From NCBI GenBank assembly GCA_030512335.1, contig JAULSU010000004.1, positions 3,534,001 through 3,598,000 on the forward strand: DNA of 64,000 nucleotides. Reading direction: 5' to 3'. Within the stretch, counting starts at the first letter, position 1. The number at the start of each line of letters is the position of its first letter. Of the stretch, positions 1 through 10,913 are shown one piece after another. The notes beneath the pieces are model-generated. The model searched no databases, was not told where the DNA came from, and worked only from the letters and a program-made list of their open reading frames with translations. Origin of the DNA: Immersiella caudata. Lineage: Eukaryota; Ascomycota; Sordariomycetes; Sordariales; Lasiosphaeriaceae. A program made the position numbers and the translations under genes.

Positions 1-818
1 GCTCATACTCTGCATCTTCCGATATTCGCTGTCATGGATTCGCTTCAACTACTACAGCGGCATGGCCCAGTTCTGCTATCGCCTCACTTTCTTATCAGCC
101 GCTGCGACGTACGGTATCGTAGTTTACAAGACATGGCGTGCCCGCCAAAAGCAGGGCGCCAGGCAGCCTGGCCCCCTAGGCTTCCTCTCTGACGAGAACA
201 TTCAATACCTTTGTATGTATACTCTGGGCACAGAATGTGGTGCATATGCTAACAAACCAAAAAGTGATGGCCATAGTCTGGCTCTTCATGCCGCAGTACC
301 CCCTCGCCATGCTCCCCTATGGCATCTACTCGGTCTTCCACGTCGCGACGTACACCCGCGCGAACTTGATCCCGACCGTTATTCCCCCCACCAAGATCCC
401 TGCTCAGGCCGGTGCCTCGCCCAACGCTAAAGCCCAGTACGTACAGCACCCGCTTTCGGATGCCATCGGCTCTTTCGTCAAGAAGTACTACGACTCGTCG
501 ATGTCGATTGTCTCCGGCCTTGAGATCGTGCTCTGGATCCGCCTCTTGCTGGGAGCTATTTTGTTCCAGCGTCGCTCGTGGATCCTCCTCGCCGTCTACA
601 CCGCCTTCCTCCGTGCCCGTTTCGCTCAGAGCACACACGTCCAGAACTCGTTCACCCAGTTTGAGGCGCGCATCGACAACTTGATTGGTGCCCAGGGCAC
701 CCCTCCTGCGGCTCGCCAAGTCTGGGATGGTGTCAAGAACGGAGCGAGACAGTTCCACGCTGCGACGGACGTTAATAAGTACGTCAACGGCGCTGCCGCC
801 CCGAAGAAGGCTGAGTAA
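1..818 (+). CDS. TMEM33/Pom33-family ER and nuclear-envelope membrane protein (5' truncated by window edge)
   Basis: The frame is open from base 2 and ends with TAA at 816-818, so only the N-terminus is missing. An intron at 213-264 (GTATGT donor, TGCTAAC branch, AAG acceptor) joins the codon pieces T and TG, giving 254 visible residues. What is seen: hydrophobic segments around the intron (Leu-Met-Ala-Ile-Val-Trp-Leu-Phe region) and near residue 160, then a soluble C-terminal tail ending in Pro-Lys-Lys-Ala-Glu. The overall pattern matches the TMEM33/Pom33/Tts1 family, which shapes ER tubules and supports nuclear pore assembly. The function is family knowledge, not shown by the sequence. The next gene is on the same strand after a 0.8 kb spacer. 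Confidence 0.8.
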
Positions 819-1597
819 ACTCGATCGCATTGGCGGATATTCGACCAGACACAGATGCTTCTCGCTTGGAACAGCGACCTGAGCAGGATAGGGCGTGGCC
901 CGATAGTGCGGAACTTGGGTACATAGTGGCACTGGTCACGAAAACTGGGCTTTCATCGGAAGCATCAAGCAGCGCGCAACCGTGGCCCCCAAAGATGTAG
1001 GATGTACGGTCAGCCTATCCGTATTGGTAATGGCGCAGATGCGGAGAAGCAGCTCGCGTTTCTTAGGCTGTCAAATTACTACTGGAGGAGTTTGGGGGGC
1101 GCATGAGACAGGGCAAGGAAGACGGGCTCGACTTGTTGGCTTTGGCAATAATTTGATCATGATTATCCTCAGCTGTGTATCTGTCTTGGGTTTAAGCGAA
1201 CCGTTCCATTGGCTCTGCTAACACGTATCATCGGTAACACGCCAGACGGCCGATATTTGCAACGATCTGGGGTAATTGAGCAGCGATGCCGACGCTGCGC
1301 TGTTTGTAAACCCCACCTGTGCTTGCTCCACAGTGAGCCCCTCCAAAGGAACCAGCCTATGACGTCGTTTCTCACACGCATTGAGGGCGCACCATCCAGG
1401 CCGTTCTAGGCCCATCACTTGCTGCCTGTGGCGAGCTGCCATCTGAGTCCTCTTCTGTGTTTCCAGGACCTTGATCCTTGGCGGCGGGATTTCCTCTGTA
1501 GCCATCTGCTTAATTCGACCTCGTGGTTCGCCCGTTTGCCGGTCCCTGCGCCTGTTGCGCTCTTTCAGCACCGCGATCTGCATTTCCGCCTCGTGCG
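819..1597. other. Intergenic spacer between the TMEM33-like and PTEN-like genes
   Basis: No reading frame here has protein-like composition. The stretch presumably holds the 3' end of the upstream gene and the promoter/5' leader of the phosphatase gene. No clear TATA box was found. Confidence 0.5.
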
Positions 1598-3669
1598 ATG
1601 GCCTCCCTTCTTCGCCAGATCGTCGCCGGTCCGCGAGCCAAACACGAGGAGACCGGTCTCGACCTCTGCTATGTGACGTCCAAGATCATCGCGACGTCAG
1701 TCCAATCCCCTTCTCATGCCATGCCCCCTTCCTGCCCTGGACTGACACCGTCGCAACATCCAGTTCCGGCCCCTCGCAGACATACCCGCAGCGCGCATAC
1801 CGCAACCCTCTCGACAGACTTGTTTCCTTCCTCGACGCGAAGCACGGCGATGGCTGGGCGATTTGGGAGTTTCGCGCTGAAGGGACGGGATACCCTGATG
1901 AAGCGGTGTACAATCGGATTAGGCACTACCCCTGGCCGGATCATCATCCGCCCCCGTTTAGGATTGTGCCGATGATCATGGCGAGTATGAGGAATTGGCT
2001 TGCGGGTGGAGAGTTGGACGGGAGTGGGGTTAAGGGGAAGGGTGCGGAGGGGGGTAATAAGGAGGCTGAGGATAGTAAGGAGACGGAGACTAAGGAGCCA
2101 GAAGACAAGGGGAACAATAGGGTGGTGGTAGTCCATTGTAAAGCGGGAAAGGGGCGCTCAGGGTCAATGGCGTGCAGCTTTCTGATCGCTGAGAGGGGAT
2201 GGAAGCCGGAGGATGCGCTGGCGAGATTCACGGAGCGGCGCATGAGGCCCAAGTTTGGCGCGGGTGTGTCGATTCCGAGCCAGCTGAGGTGGATCAGCTA
2301 TGTGGATAGGTGGACCCGGGGAGGGAAGGTGTATGTTGACCGGCCGGTCGAGATCGTGGAGATCCATGTCTGGGGGCTGAGGCATGGGGTCAAGGTTGCG
2401 GTGGAGGGGTTCGCAGAGGAGGGAAAGAGGATTGAAGTGGTGCATACTTTCTCGAGGGAAGAGCGGATTGTCGTGGAGGGTGATGCGCCGGGGGGTTCAG
2501 GGTTTAAGGAGATGCTATCGGACATGGCGAAGTATGGGCTCCCAGAGGAAGAAGAGAGCGGTGAGGTTATTGAGGATGCGGACTACGAGGGGGTGGTAGA
2601 GGGCAAGGACGCGAAGAAAGATGGAGAGAAAAATGGGGAGACACCGTCGAGGAGGGGATCGAAGAAGAGTAAGGGGTCAAGGGCGTCGAGCCTGATGCGG
2701 AAGATTTCCAAGAGGAAATCGTCGTCGCCGTCGCCGAGCCTGAGTAAGTTGGGGGGCAGCGCAAAGAGCAAGACAATTGCGATCCCACAGACGGATTCCC
2801 CGATGGAGGTGCACTCGGCAAGGCTGAGCGTGGCGACTGGAGATGACACCTCTCAGTCAAAGTCGACTACCAACTTTCAAGACTCGTCCTCGTTCGCGGA
2901 TCCTATGGAGCCCGGCGGACAGGCTGTCATCTTCAAGCCTTCAAAGCCGATCGTCATCGACCATGGTGACGTGAACATCACCGTCGAGCGACGAAACCGC
3001 GCGCCTGCGAGCCTGGGACTGACGATGGTCACGGCTGTAGCCCACGTTTGGTTCAATACCTTCTTTGAGGGTAATGGCCCGGAACAGGGAGGGAAGGCCG
3101 ACAATAGCGGCGTCTTTGAGATCGAATGGGATAAGCTCGACGGCATCAGGGGGTTGAGCCAAAAGGGGACGCGGGCCTGCGACAGGCTCTCGGTGGTGTG
3201 GAGCGTGCCCGGGACCAGCGGTGATGGTACATCCGGTGCAGTGGTTCGCGATGCTGAAGGGAAAATAATAACCACAGCTGCGGGCGTGACCATCCGCGAG
3301 CCCGGAGAGGACAGCCCTGTCCCGCAGATGGAGCCAGCAAATTGGAAGGGGGCCGAGAAGGACCCTGTTGCGCAGAAGCACCTTGGGTTGCGCGCGGAGG
3401 GCCCCGAGAGCGAAAGCGTTAGCAAGGCGAGTAGCGTGAAGAGCGAGGACGTAGATGAGGGTGGCGATGATGAATCGCTGAAGGGGGTGAAGGTCAGCGG
3501 TCCGTTGGGAGAGGATGTCCTGGACGCGACGCCGGTGAAGGTTGATGATGGGGCATCATCCGCAGTCCAGAGCAAGGCTGCGGCAACTGACGCATCAAAA
3601 CCCCTCGGGGTCAAAGAGGGGGACGAAAATGCGGATAAGACGGCCAAGAAGGGCTTCATCATCGAATAG
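1598..3669 (+). CDS. tep1: PTEN-type phosphatidylinositol-3,4,5-trisphosphate 3-phosphatase (Tep1)
   Basis: Two exons, 1598-1695 and 1764-3669, with a 68-nt intron (GTCAGT...CAG), encode 667 residues. The start at 1598 is chosen because the N-terminus Met-Ala-Ser-Leu-Leu-Arg-Gln-Ile and the following Leu-Asp-Leu-Cys-Tyr-Val-Thr are typical of fungal PTEN homologues. The reading frame continues cleanly across the splice into the segment with Tyr-Arg-Asn-Pro. The catalytic P-loop HCKAGKGRSG is visible with Cys near residue 158; PTEN has the same lysine-rich loop except Thr for Ser. A long acidic and serine-rich linker follows, then a C2-like region. Known role: removes the 3-phosphate of PIP3 and so opposes PI3-kinase signalling. 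The C-terminal tail (about 300 residues) is low complexity. The gene runs convergently toward psf2. Confidence 0.9.
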
Positions 3670-3929
3670 CGCTGCATGGCTGTCTTACGTTTCACGGCGG
3701 TAGGGCAAGGCGTATAGGAGCATGTGGTCATCAAGATGGTTTGGCATTTCGAACATGCAAACGACTCTATCAGGTCGTATCTATATCGATAGAAATGATG
3801 CGTAGCGTGTGAAGAAGGTGCTGGTATCGTCGTAATACCCCTTTTTAGTGTCCGTCCCAACTCCTCGTCTCCCAAGAAAGGGGCAAATCCCCCCTTTTCA
3901 TGTCCTCCAAGCCAGCATCCCAGCAATCC

Positions 3930-4772
3930 TCATAACCCCATATCCTCATCACTCTCATCATCATCACTGGCCCCTTGCCCACCGCCCGCCTCCTCTTCTT
4001 CGCGTCTAGTCGCCTCTGCGCTCGCGCCAAGCTTCCTCACCCCATCCACTACCCCCAACACAAACCCCCTACTCTCAGCCAGCTCCATCGCTCCAACCCC
4101 CCTTAAACTCGTCAGGCCTCCCCCAAACATCTCCAGCGTCCCCGTACTGCTCCTCATCTTGGCCGCTCTCACCTCCACCAGATCCCTCAGCAATGACCGC
4201 ACCTCCCCCGCTGCAACCGGCATATCATCCCCCGCGTGCGCCAACAGCGCCTCGGCTACCTCTAGCCAATGATATGGCAGATAGCCTGCCGGCGCCTCGG
4301 CGGTACAACTCGGTACAAACGGTGGTGACAAACCCGCTTCGCTCTCCGCTAGACGTCGCGCTCGCCCGGGCTGGGAGGGGTGGGCGCGGGAAATGGGTGG
4401 AGGTGGGTCCGAGAAGGCGTCAGGGTTGTCTTTGGTTTCGCGTGTGATGATCTCGGAGAGGGAGGTGGGGTGCAGCCAGGGGGGTGGGACGATATTGGCG
4501 CGGCGTTGTTTTTTGAGGAGGAGGGCGAGCCAGAGGGGGAGGTCGGCGCGGTGGGGAGGTCGAAGGGGGGGTGTTGAGCCCTGGGAGTTGAACTGTCAGT
4601 TGTGTTTGTTGGGGGAGAGGATTTCTAGGAGGAAAAAGGGGGGCAGGGGGCAACGTACAGAGAGGAGAGCTATGGATTCGAGGCGTTGGCGCGGGACGAT
4701 GGTTACGAGCTCCATTTCGGCGAGGAAGGCGACCTCGGGCTGAGTGAGGCCCGGTGGGAGGGGGAGTGCCAT
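3930..4772 (-). CDS. psf2: GINS complex subunit Psf2
   Basis: Two exons on the minus strand, 4772-4659 and 4580-3930, give 254 residues. The first exon encodes the family N-terminus (Pro-Glu-Val-Ala-Phe-Leu-Ala-Glu followed by Glu-Leu-Val-Thr-Ile-Val-Pro). The GTACGT donor at 4658 and CAG acceptor place Gly-Ser-Thr-Pro-Pro-Leu next, then Leu-Pro-Leu-Trp-Leu-Ala and a KKQRRANIVPPPWL motif, which are diagnostic of Psf2. The helical GINS core (Tyr-His-Trp-Leu-Glu-Val-Ala, Asp-Asp-Met-Pro) follows. An acidic, Gly-rich tail ends the protein. Psf2 is part of the CMG helicase (Cdc45-MCM-GINS) in the nucleus. It is convergent with tep1, with about 260 bp between the stop codons. Confidence 0.92.
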
Positions 4773-5106
4773 TTTGGATGTGCGGCGGCGGCTTTCGCGT
4801 AGGGAGTGGTCATCTCATCGTGGGAGCAGTCTGGTGGTTTTGCGCTGCGCTGGAGGGTTGCGCGTGAGGTTGGAGCGAATTCGTCGTTTGAGGCGCGTGG
4901 GGTGGGAGACGCGACTGGTGAGGCGCGGGGCAGGATTGTTGCGATTGGGATGGTGGGGAGGATTTCGGCGACCCTAACCCTGGTTTTCATGGACTGCTTG
5001 GATGTTGGGAGGGATGGTTGCTTTCGTCTTGCAATGTTCAATACAAATATGTGCCTATACAAGAAGATGCTATTTTACCGCCAATCGCATTCCTCCTGCT
5101 CCTTCC
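4773..5106. other. Intergenic spacer between psf2 and the pectate lyase gene
   Basis: Holds the 5' side of psf2 and the 3' end of the lyase gene, both on the minus strand. Purine-rich on the plus strand; no other element seen. Confidence 0.45.
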
Positions 5107-6500
5107 CTACCATATCTTCGCACTCTGAGCCCTCTTGAAGTGCGGCGTCGTGGTTGCATTGGCGGCTGCCATCGGCTCGAAGGTCAAAATGGCGCCCACG
5201 TCCAGCGGGACATTCGCCGTGACCTGCGACGAACCCAGGAGAGTGTAATTGTACGGAACAGCCGCGGCGGAGAAACTACCACCGGGCGCCCCATTCGGGG
5301 CGCCGCCGAGGTCCGTATCAAAAACCACAGCGTACCTTTTTCTCGTCAGTCATCGTCTCGCACGCAGATTGGCGCACTCACCCCTGCTGCTTCGAATCCA
5401 TACTCGTCACGGGCTGCTGCACGTTCCTGAAGACGTTACTCTCCACGAGAACTTGAGCTCCCATTCTCGTGTTAACAGCCGAATTCATGCTAACAAGTGT
5501 CAGCCCATCCCTTCCACAACCCATCTCAACCAGGCCACTCACCCCTCATACAATGAGTTGTAAACATGTCCCGTTCCAAACCGCAGAGACGGGCCTCGCG
5601 ATCCGCAGTTCTTCCAATGGTTGTTGGCATACGTCACCCTCAACTTCCCCCTGTCTTGATCAGCGTTGCTATCGCTGTGGCCAACAAGCGACGTTTTCCA
5701 GTGGTCGTGGAAGGATGTGCTGCCAAACGTCAGCCCCAGCCACTGATCCGTGCTAGCTTGCTCCAAGAACAATCTTACTGGGAAATGGTCACAAAGTCGG
5801 ACCCGTGTGTGAGGTCTACCAAGCCATCATACACGTCCTTGTCCTTTTCGCTTCCTTTGACGGAGAAGAACTCGCAGTGGTCTACCCAGACGTTGGTGCT
5901 TCCCTGCGGGTGTCAGCGTGTCGAGACAAGCGTCTCGGCTGAGCTGCCACTTACATCTATCGACAGAGCATCCCCGTTGGCAGCGAGCACTGAAGACGAA
6001 ACAATGTTGCGGAGGATGAGGTTCTTTTGCCTGCGGAAGTGGAGACCGATGCCGGTCAATCCTACGGCTGTCAGATACGACTGCGCTACATGGCAGACAG
6101 AGAGGACATACTGGATCCCGGCAGGCCAACGATAGTCTTGTTGCTTCCAATCCGGACCTTGGCGCTCCCGTTTATCATGCCTTTGATGAACACAATTGCG
6201 GGTGCCGTGTTCTTCTCGCCAACAGCAGCGGTGAACTCGGCAAGGGTCGAGACGGTGGTGACTGTTCCTCCTAGGCCGCCCGTGGTTCTGTCAACGTGTC
6301 AGCATCTGAAGATTGAGTGCAAAGAGTGAGTCTGCTTACCCGCCGTTCAGAGTTGCGAAACCAATGGTGGCCTTGTCTGTCACGGCTGGCTTGCTCGCGG
6401 GGTCCTCGGCCCTCCCCAGAACAGCCACTTCATGACTCCATGTGGGAGTCGGTTTTGCGGCGGCGAGGCCAACAAGGGCAGTGAGAATGGAGAGCTTCAT
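5107..6500 (-). CDS. Secreted pectate lyase, polysaccharide lyase family 1 (PL1)
   Basis: Seven exons on the minus strand (6500-6340, 6287-6112, 6067-5955, 5903-5779, 5719-5543, 5489-5382, 5335-5107) join in frame to 362 residues. All six introns are short with GT donors and AG acceptors. The start is the ATG at 6500, followed by a signal peptide (Leu-Thr-Ala-Leu-Val-Gly-Leu-Ala-Ala-Ala). The PL1 beta-helix motifs are present in order: VWVDHCEF, DGLVDLTHGSDFVTIS, HWKTSLVGHSD, and the RGPSLRFGTGHVYN segment that carries the conserved catalytic arginine region. Known role: calcium-dependent beta-elimination of de-esterified pectin in plant walls. It is the only depolymerising lyase in the window; the CE1 esterases near 47 and 50 kb point to the same lifestyle. 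Confidence 0.92.
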
Positions 6501-6574
6501 CTTGTCGGCCAGAGCGCAAGCTGCCCTCACTCGATGGGTCTCGACTGCGAGGGCGTCGTCATGCCCCCCATCTC

Positions 6575-6581
6575 ATATATA
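6575..6581 (-). promoter_or_regulatory. Putative TATA box of the pectate lyase gene
   Basis: TATATAT on the minus strand lies about 75 bp upstream of the lyase start codon, a normal distance for a fungal TATA element. Inferred from sequence only. Confidence 0.45.
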
Positions 6582-7039
6582 CCCCAGATCTTGGCTGCGT
6601 CGACCCATCGAGTTGGGGAAAGCAATACCGGAAGAAAACGTGTTTCAAGAACCGCGACCTACCGTTGCGACGCACCGATACCCCGAGATTACCACGTTGT
6701 CGGGGAAAACTACTTTATCGTTCCCAGGCTATTTGTCCCGCTCTAATTACATTGCGGCTGCCCACGACAGCAAACCTATCTCCCAAAATTTTCTCCACCA
6801 ATCCGCGAAATATCCGGCAGCAAATTCAAAGACTTCCCCTCCATAAACCCGGTGACTAGGGCGTCCATCAGCCTCGCCCCCCTCCTTGACCGAGACGACC
6901 TGGTCGGTTTGCACCTCCAGGAGAGTTGGCAGAGTCAGGCTTGCGGAATATGTCAGCAGTGCCAGCACGTGTTGGCTTCCAAGTTGGCACATTGCCTCTC
7001 TCTTCCTAAGTTTGGGCTCTGGCGCACGAGACACACAGC
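6582..7039. other. Upstream region of the pectate lyase gene
   Basis: Presumably regulatory sequence. Short open frames occur on both strands but none has family features or a convincing ATG. Confidence 0.35.
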
Positions 7040-7267
7040 TCAGAGATGCGAACCGCCCAGACGGCGGTGGTGTGCGGGGGGTTGGATGCAGAGGCGAGTT
7101 CTGCGATTCTCAAGGTCTGCAACACCACACGTGTACAGGTACTCCAAATACAAGTGTCCGCACTGCGAGTAGAAGTGGTAGACACCACATTTGCAGTTGT
7201 CGGGCGCGGCCAGCTGGCGTTGCAGCCAGCGTACGGCATCCGCTTGCGAGAGTGTTTCGATCGTCAA
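7040..7267 (-). CDS. Possible coding fragment with a Cys/His motif (unrecognised)
   Basis: An open frame of 75 codons without an ATG contains an ordered cysteine/histidine pattern: Asn-Cys-Lys-Cys-Gly-Val-Tyr-His, then Gln-Cys-Gly-His, then Tyr-Thr-Cys-Gly. I recall similar CxC...CGH...CG patterns in small uncharacterised fungal proteins. The missing start means it is either an internal exon of an unresolved gene, a remnant, or chance. The flanking frames up to about 7520 are also open on this strand but show no domain. Function unknown. Confidence 0.2.
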   Translation of the reverse strand: MTIETLSQADAVRWLQRQLAAPDNCKCGVYHFYSQCGHLYLEYLYTCGVADLENRRTRLCIQPPAHHRRLGGSHL

Positions 7268-7924
7268 GATGATTTGAAAATATCAGGGGGGTTCGCACGC
7301 AGAGAAGGGTTAGTTGAGCACTTGCGATGTGTGCACCTATGCGAGCTGCTGAGAAGAGGGGAATTGGCAATTAAAATACTTGAGCATGGCACAAATGCGC
7401 AAGCCGGGCGCAAGCTTGGGATTCGAATTGAGCTTGGTGAAAACACGATTCATCAAAAAATAGACATCATCAAATATGGCAGAAGCTTCCGACTGCGATA
7501 GCTTCAACTTTACACTTTTCACGCTGACCGCTCACACCTGGTTGGGGTCACTACATGCAACATCTGATTTCTCACGGAATGGCTCTACAACATCCTCCTG
7601 GGGCCAACAGCTTGTCCAAAATCACGGACAAAGGATCCACATTTTGATCTAGACCGCCCCTTTGGTCATCTATCGTCCGCTAGTGGGAAAACACCTCAAG
7701 CACCAACAGAAGGCCGTGCGTACTGTCTTTGTTTTCTTCCCTCTTCCCATCCTCCTCTCCTGCCTTCTTTGCCTCCATCCTCCAAAACTTCCTTCCTCCT
7801 TTGCCTCCTTCCTCCCCGACCCAAGTTATCGCGCACCCACACAGCAATCGCGCACCCCACACAGCAATCGCCTCCATCCCAACCCAAACCATCACTTTCT
7901 CTCTTCAGACTTCCCGATTTCACC

Positions 7925-9001
7925 ATGGAAGATGTCAATTTTCGGTTCCACCAGTGTTTTTTCTAGTCTCGTTCTCGCCCGGATGATGAACCGCAGGATG
8001 TCTGCTTCTCAATTCACGACGGCGACACAAGGCGCTGGCTGTGGATAAGGATTATAAATGTGGACTGCGCAATCTGTCAATCTCTCTCGACCTGGCAGAC
8101 CTTCCGCAATGCTTTAGCCGCCGTGATTGACAGCGGGCGAGTGCCACTCGACGCGACCAGTGTTGTTTATGACGACAGGCGGCACCCTTGTTTCCGTGAC
8201 TTCAAACATGTCGAAGGATATCACGCCGGGCGCATACTACGCTCCGCCTGGCGATCTCCAGCACGGCATTGATCACCGAGGCATCCGCCTCCGCAACTTG
8301 ATGGTCGACCCCGCGACCGACAACCTCATGGTTATTGACCTAGGCTCAGCACGAAGGCGTGGATCGGCAGGCGGCACGTGTGTCCCGCCCACAGCATTGC
8401 AGCCGAAAGCATTGCAGCAGATCCTCTCGCTGCCTTCTTTTCTACAGCCGCTCTCAGAAGAAAAAGAGAAAGCCGCAGCCAGAGACATCAAGATGGAACG
8501 CGACCCGGACGTCAACGCCGCCATCACAGTGCTGCATGGCTTGGTTACGCGTAGCCCAACGGACTACACCTGGGAGTCGGAAACTGGCCTGTGGAACGGT
8601 AGAGGTATCGACGCCATCAGGTCTGCGGCCACCCCGAGGATCGCACATCCAGATGTTCGTCTCGACAGCCCAGTCGAAGCGTACCACGCCATCCTGCTCG
8701 AGTGGCTAAACCGGCGCCGCACCGACCACGTTACCGCAACGGGGCGCCAGCGCCTCTTGAGTTTCCCAGGCACATGCCCATCCCCCGAGGCGACACGGTC
8801 CGCATGCTGGATCACCAGCCTGGCGACGAGGAGCCAGTGCCAGTTGAGTTGGTTGTAAGCGGCTCCGACTTTCTTCGCCGTGACGCCGTCCGTGCCGGCC
8901 GCACCGTTGTCGATTGGGCACGCCCTCTTGCCTCCGCTAGAGACCCTACCCGTACCCTCCTTTCCACCAGTCAGTACGCGGACGAAGGAGGAAAAGAGTA
9001 G
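7925..9001 (+). pseudogene. Broken protein-kinase-like gene
   Basis: Three pieces in different frames read as one fungal kinase-like protein. Piece 1 starts at ATG 7925, is interrupted by an in-frame TAG at 7964-7966 and continues (FSIHDGDTRRWLWIRI). Piece 2 from about 8240 carries a catalytic-loop-like stretch, HGIDHRGIRLRNLM, and Val-Ile-Asp-Leu-Gly-Ser-Ala-Arg in the position of the DFG region. Piece 3 from about 8745 is shifted again (Ala-Pro-Leu-Glu-Phe-Pro onward, ending Val-Val-Asp-Trp-Ala-Arg-Pro). The kinase N-lobe expected between pieces 1 and 2 (glycine loop, ATP-binding lysine) is absent, so there is a deletion as well as two frame changes and a stop. The canonical catalytic Asp of HRD is replaced by Gly in what remains. 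Not expected to be functional. Confidence 0.6.
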
Positions 9002-9699
9002 GATCAACGCGTCCGGGATTGCGGAGGAGATCGCCCGTGTGAGTTGCGCGGGGGATGGAGGGGATGAGGTTGGAGGGTTGCAAGGGGGTGGGACCAAAGA
9101 AAAATTTGTTGCCTTTGTAAGGGAAAGACGACGACGGAAGAACACTAGAGGTAGTCTGATGGAGCGAAAATGCCTTTTTTGTTTGTTTGTTTGTTTTCGC
9201 TCACGGCCACCCCTCGTCCCACTCAGACCGCTTCATTCATTCCGTCTTTCACTCTGCTACAAGGAGTATTTTGGAACGCGGCTTCAACTACTGGTCAACG
9301 ACTCGCTTCAATGTTACTCTCAGGAGTATCTGAATCTAGGAGAGCTGCAACTGAGGGGATGATTAGGTCAGGCAAGGACACTATCAACGGAGGAGATCGC
9401 AACAACCACTGATCCGATCGTCTAGTATAGTGGCCCGATCGATACACCGGTAGACATCCAAGATGGGGAAATACGCCATGTCCCAGACACTTTGCCCGCA
9501 CATTTTACTGACATGCCGGCTTAACAGGAACTCAGCATGAGCAGCTTGACTATTAGCCCTAAACATGCATACCACCCCAGCCAACGAAGCCGATCCGACG
9601 ACTACAATCTAGCATAAATTTCAAAAACAAATCTCCAAAGATCACCTGAACCCTCCAAGTCAGACTCAGGGGGCATCCCTCACATCACCAAACCCCTAT
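9002..9699. other. Intergenic, no gene seen
   Basis: No reading frame with coding character. It includes a run of TTTG units near 9180-9197. Confidence 0.4.
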
Positions 9700-10311
9700 C
9701 TAATTCGAATACAACAACCTAACCCCCTCCCTCCCCAGCTGCGTCCACCACAAATCAATCTCCTCCCCCGCGGGTACCACCTCGATCCCCTGAGTTCCCC
9801 CCGGGTTCGTCGCCTTCGGACAACTCGACCGCATCGGCCTATTCAAATACTCCCCCGCCACCTCAGTCCACGTCGAGTTTCCACCCCTCGTCGGGACCAC
9901 CCAAGACCCGATATACTGGTCCCTAAAACTCGAAGTGTCGGAGGTCGGACAAGACAGCGCCTTGGAGGTGGTGAAGACTTGGACTCTTCCGCTCCCGGTG
10001 ACGCCGGCGGGGGCGTTGAATTCGAGCCAGCAGTATTTGTATTGGGTGGTTGGGTAGCGAAAGGTGAGGAGGGTGCTGAGGGGGTGCGGGTCCGAGGAGC
10101 GCTTGTAGACGCGGGCGCGGGGGGTGGTGCAGGCGTTGGGGAGGGGGGGCCAGCCGGTGTAGCCGTCGTGCACGCCCACGGGGTAAGCTTGGGCTTCGAT
10201 GGGGGCGGTGAGGGCGAGTGGGATTTGGGTTGAGTCTAGGTTGGTGGGGGAGGTGGTGGTGAGGGTAGAGAGGAGGATGAGGGGGAGGAGGTTGGAGATT
10301 TTGGAAAGCAT
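9700..10311 (-). CDS. Secreted protein of unknown function
   Basis: A single exon of 203 residues starts at ATG 10311 (Met-Leu-Ser-Lys) with a signal peptide rich in Leu, Ile and Thr. The mature part has five or so cysteines, a central Tyr-Lys-Tyr-Cys-Trp-Leu-Glu-Phe strand-like motif and a C-terminal Ile-Asp-Leu-Trp-Trp segment, suggesting a beta-rich secreted fold. I do not recognise a named family. A TATA box sits about 105 bp upstream. It neighbours another small secreted protein gene on the same strand, but the two are separated by 0.6 kb and a poly(T) tract, so co-regulation is only a guess. Confidence 0.7.
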   Translation of the reverse strand: MLSKISNLLPLILLSTLTTTSPTNLDSTQIPLALTAPIEAQAYPVGVHDGYTGWPPLPNACTTPRARVYKRSSDPHPLSTLLTFRYPTTQYKYCWLEFNAPAGVTGSGRVQVFTTSKALSCPTSDTSSFRDQYIGSWVVPTRGGNSTWTEVAGEYLNRPMRSSCPKATNPGGTQGIEVVPAGEEIDLWWTQLGREGVRLLYSN

Positions 10312-10414
10312 TGTTAATTTAAAGGGTCGTGTGGTTTCTTGGGTTAAGACTGGTAGCCGGAGTAAGAAGACGGTCAAGGGATTTACCACCTGTTTTCAAC
10401 GCGAGACCGAGTGG

Positions 10415-10421
10415 CTTTATA
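10415..10421 (-). promoter_or_regulatory. Putative TATA box of the secreted-protein gene
   Basis: TATAAAG on the minus strand lies about 105 bp upstream of the ATG at 10311. Inferred from motif and spacing. Confidence 0.45.
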
Positions 10422-10797
10422 CGCTCAAGGAACTACCCGAGTCACCTCAGGCGGAAGTGCGGGGAAGAGCTTGAACAAAAGCTGAAGGCTGGCTGAGCTG
10501 ATGCATCAGGTGATGTTGATGCCACTGAAGGACAATAGGGGCGTAACACAACATGGGCGGCGCATGCGGGATCGGCCGTCCCGAGCCGTGCAGCCAAGAC
10601 GGCGAATCGACGGTCAAGCAGAAGGTCAGATATGTCCGAAACCATGCATCATGAGGGGTTTCAACCGCTCAATGCCCAAACTTTGGCTTTGAATGGTTCA
10701 AATCGGGCGCCCATTGATGGCAGTTACAAGTCACCAGTTTGTCGTTGACTCCTCTGATTGGTTGTATTTGGTGAGGCTCTCGCGAAGGGATTATCAC

Positions 10798-10825
10798 TTT
10801 TTTTTTTTTTTTTTTTTTTTTTTTT
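10798..10825. repeat. 28-nt homopolymer tract (T on plus, A on minus)
   Basis: Twenty-eight consecutive T. On the minus strand this is a poly(A) run 88 bp beyond the stop codon of the small secreted protein gene at 10914-11270, where an mRNA tail would lie. No flanking direct repeat was found by eye. Confidence 0.9.
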
Positions 10826-10913
10826 GCCTGGGGCTCAAGTCAGCGGGCAGAGTCGGCTGTTACTTTTCATTGGGCAAATAAAGAACACTCCAAAAATAGG
10901 TATTCCCGACTTT

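Noticed and set aside
2877..3926. 349-codon open frame antisense to tep1
   Set aside because: Lies opposite the conserved PTEN-type gene, has Ser/Pro-rich shadow composition and no family features.
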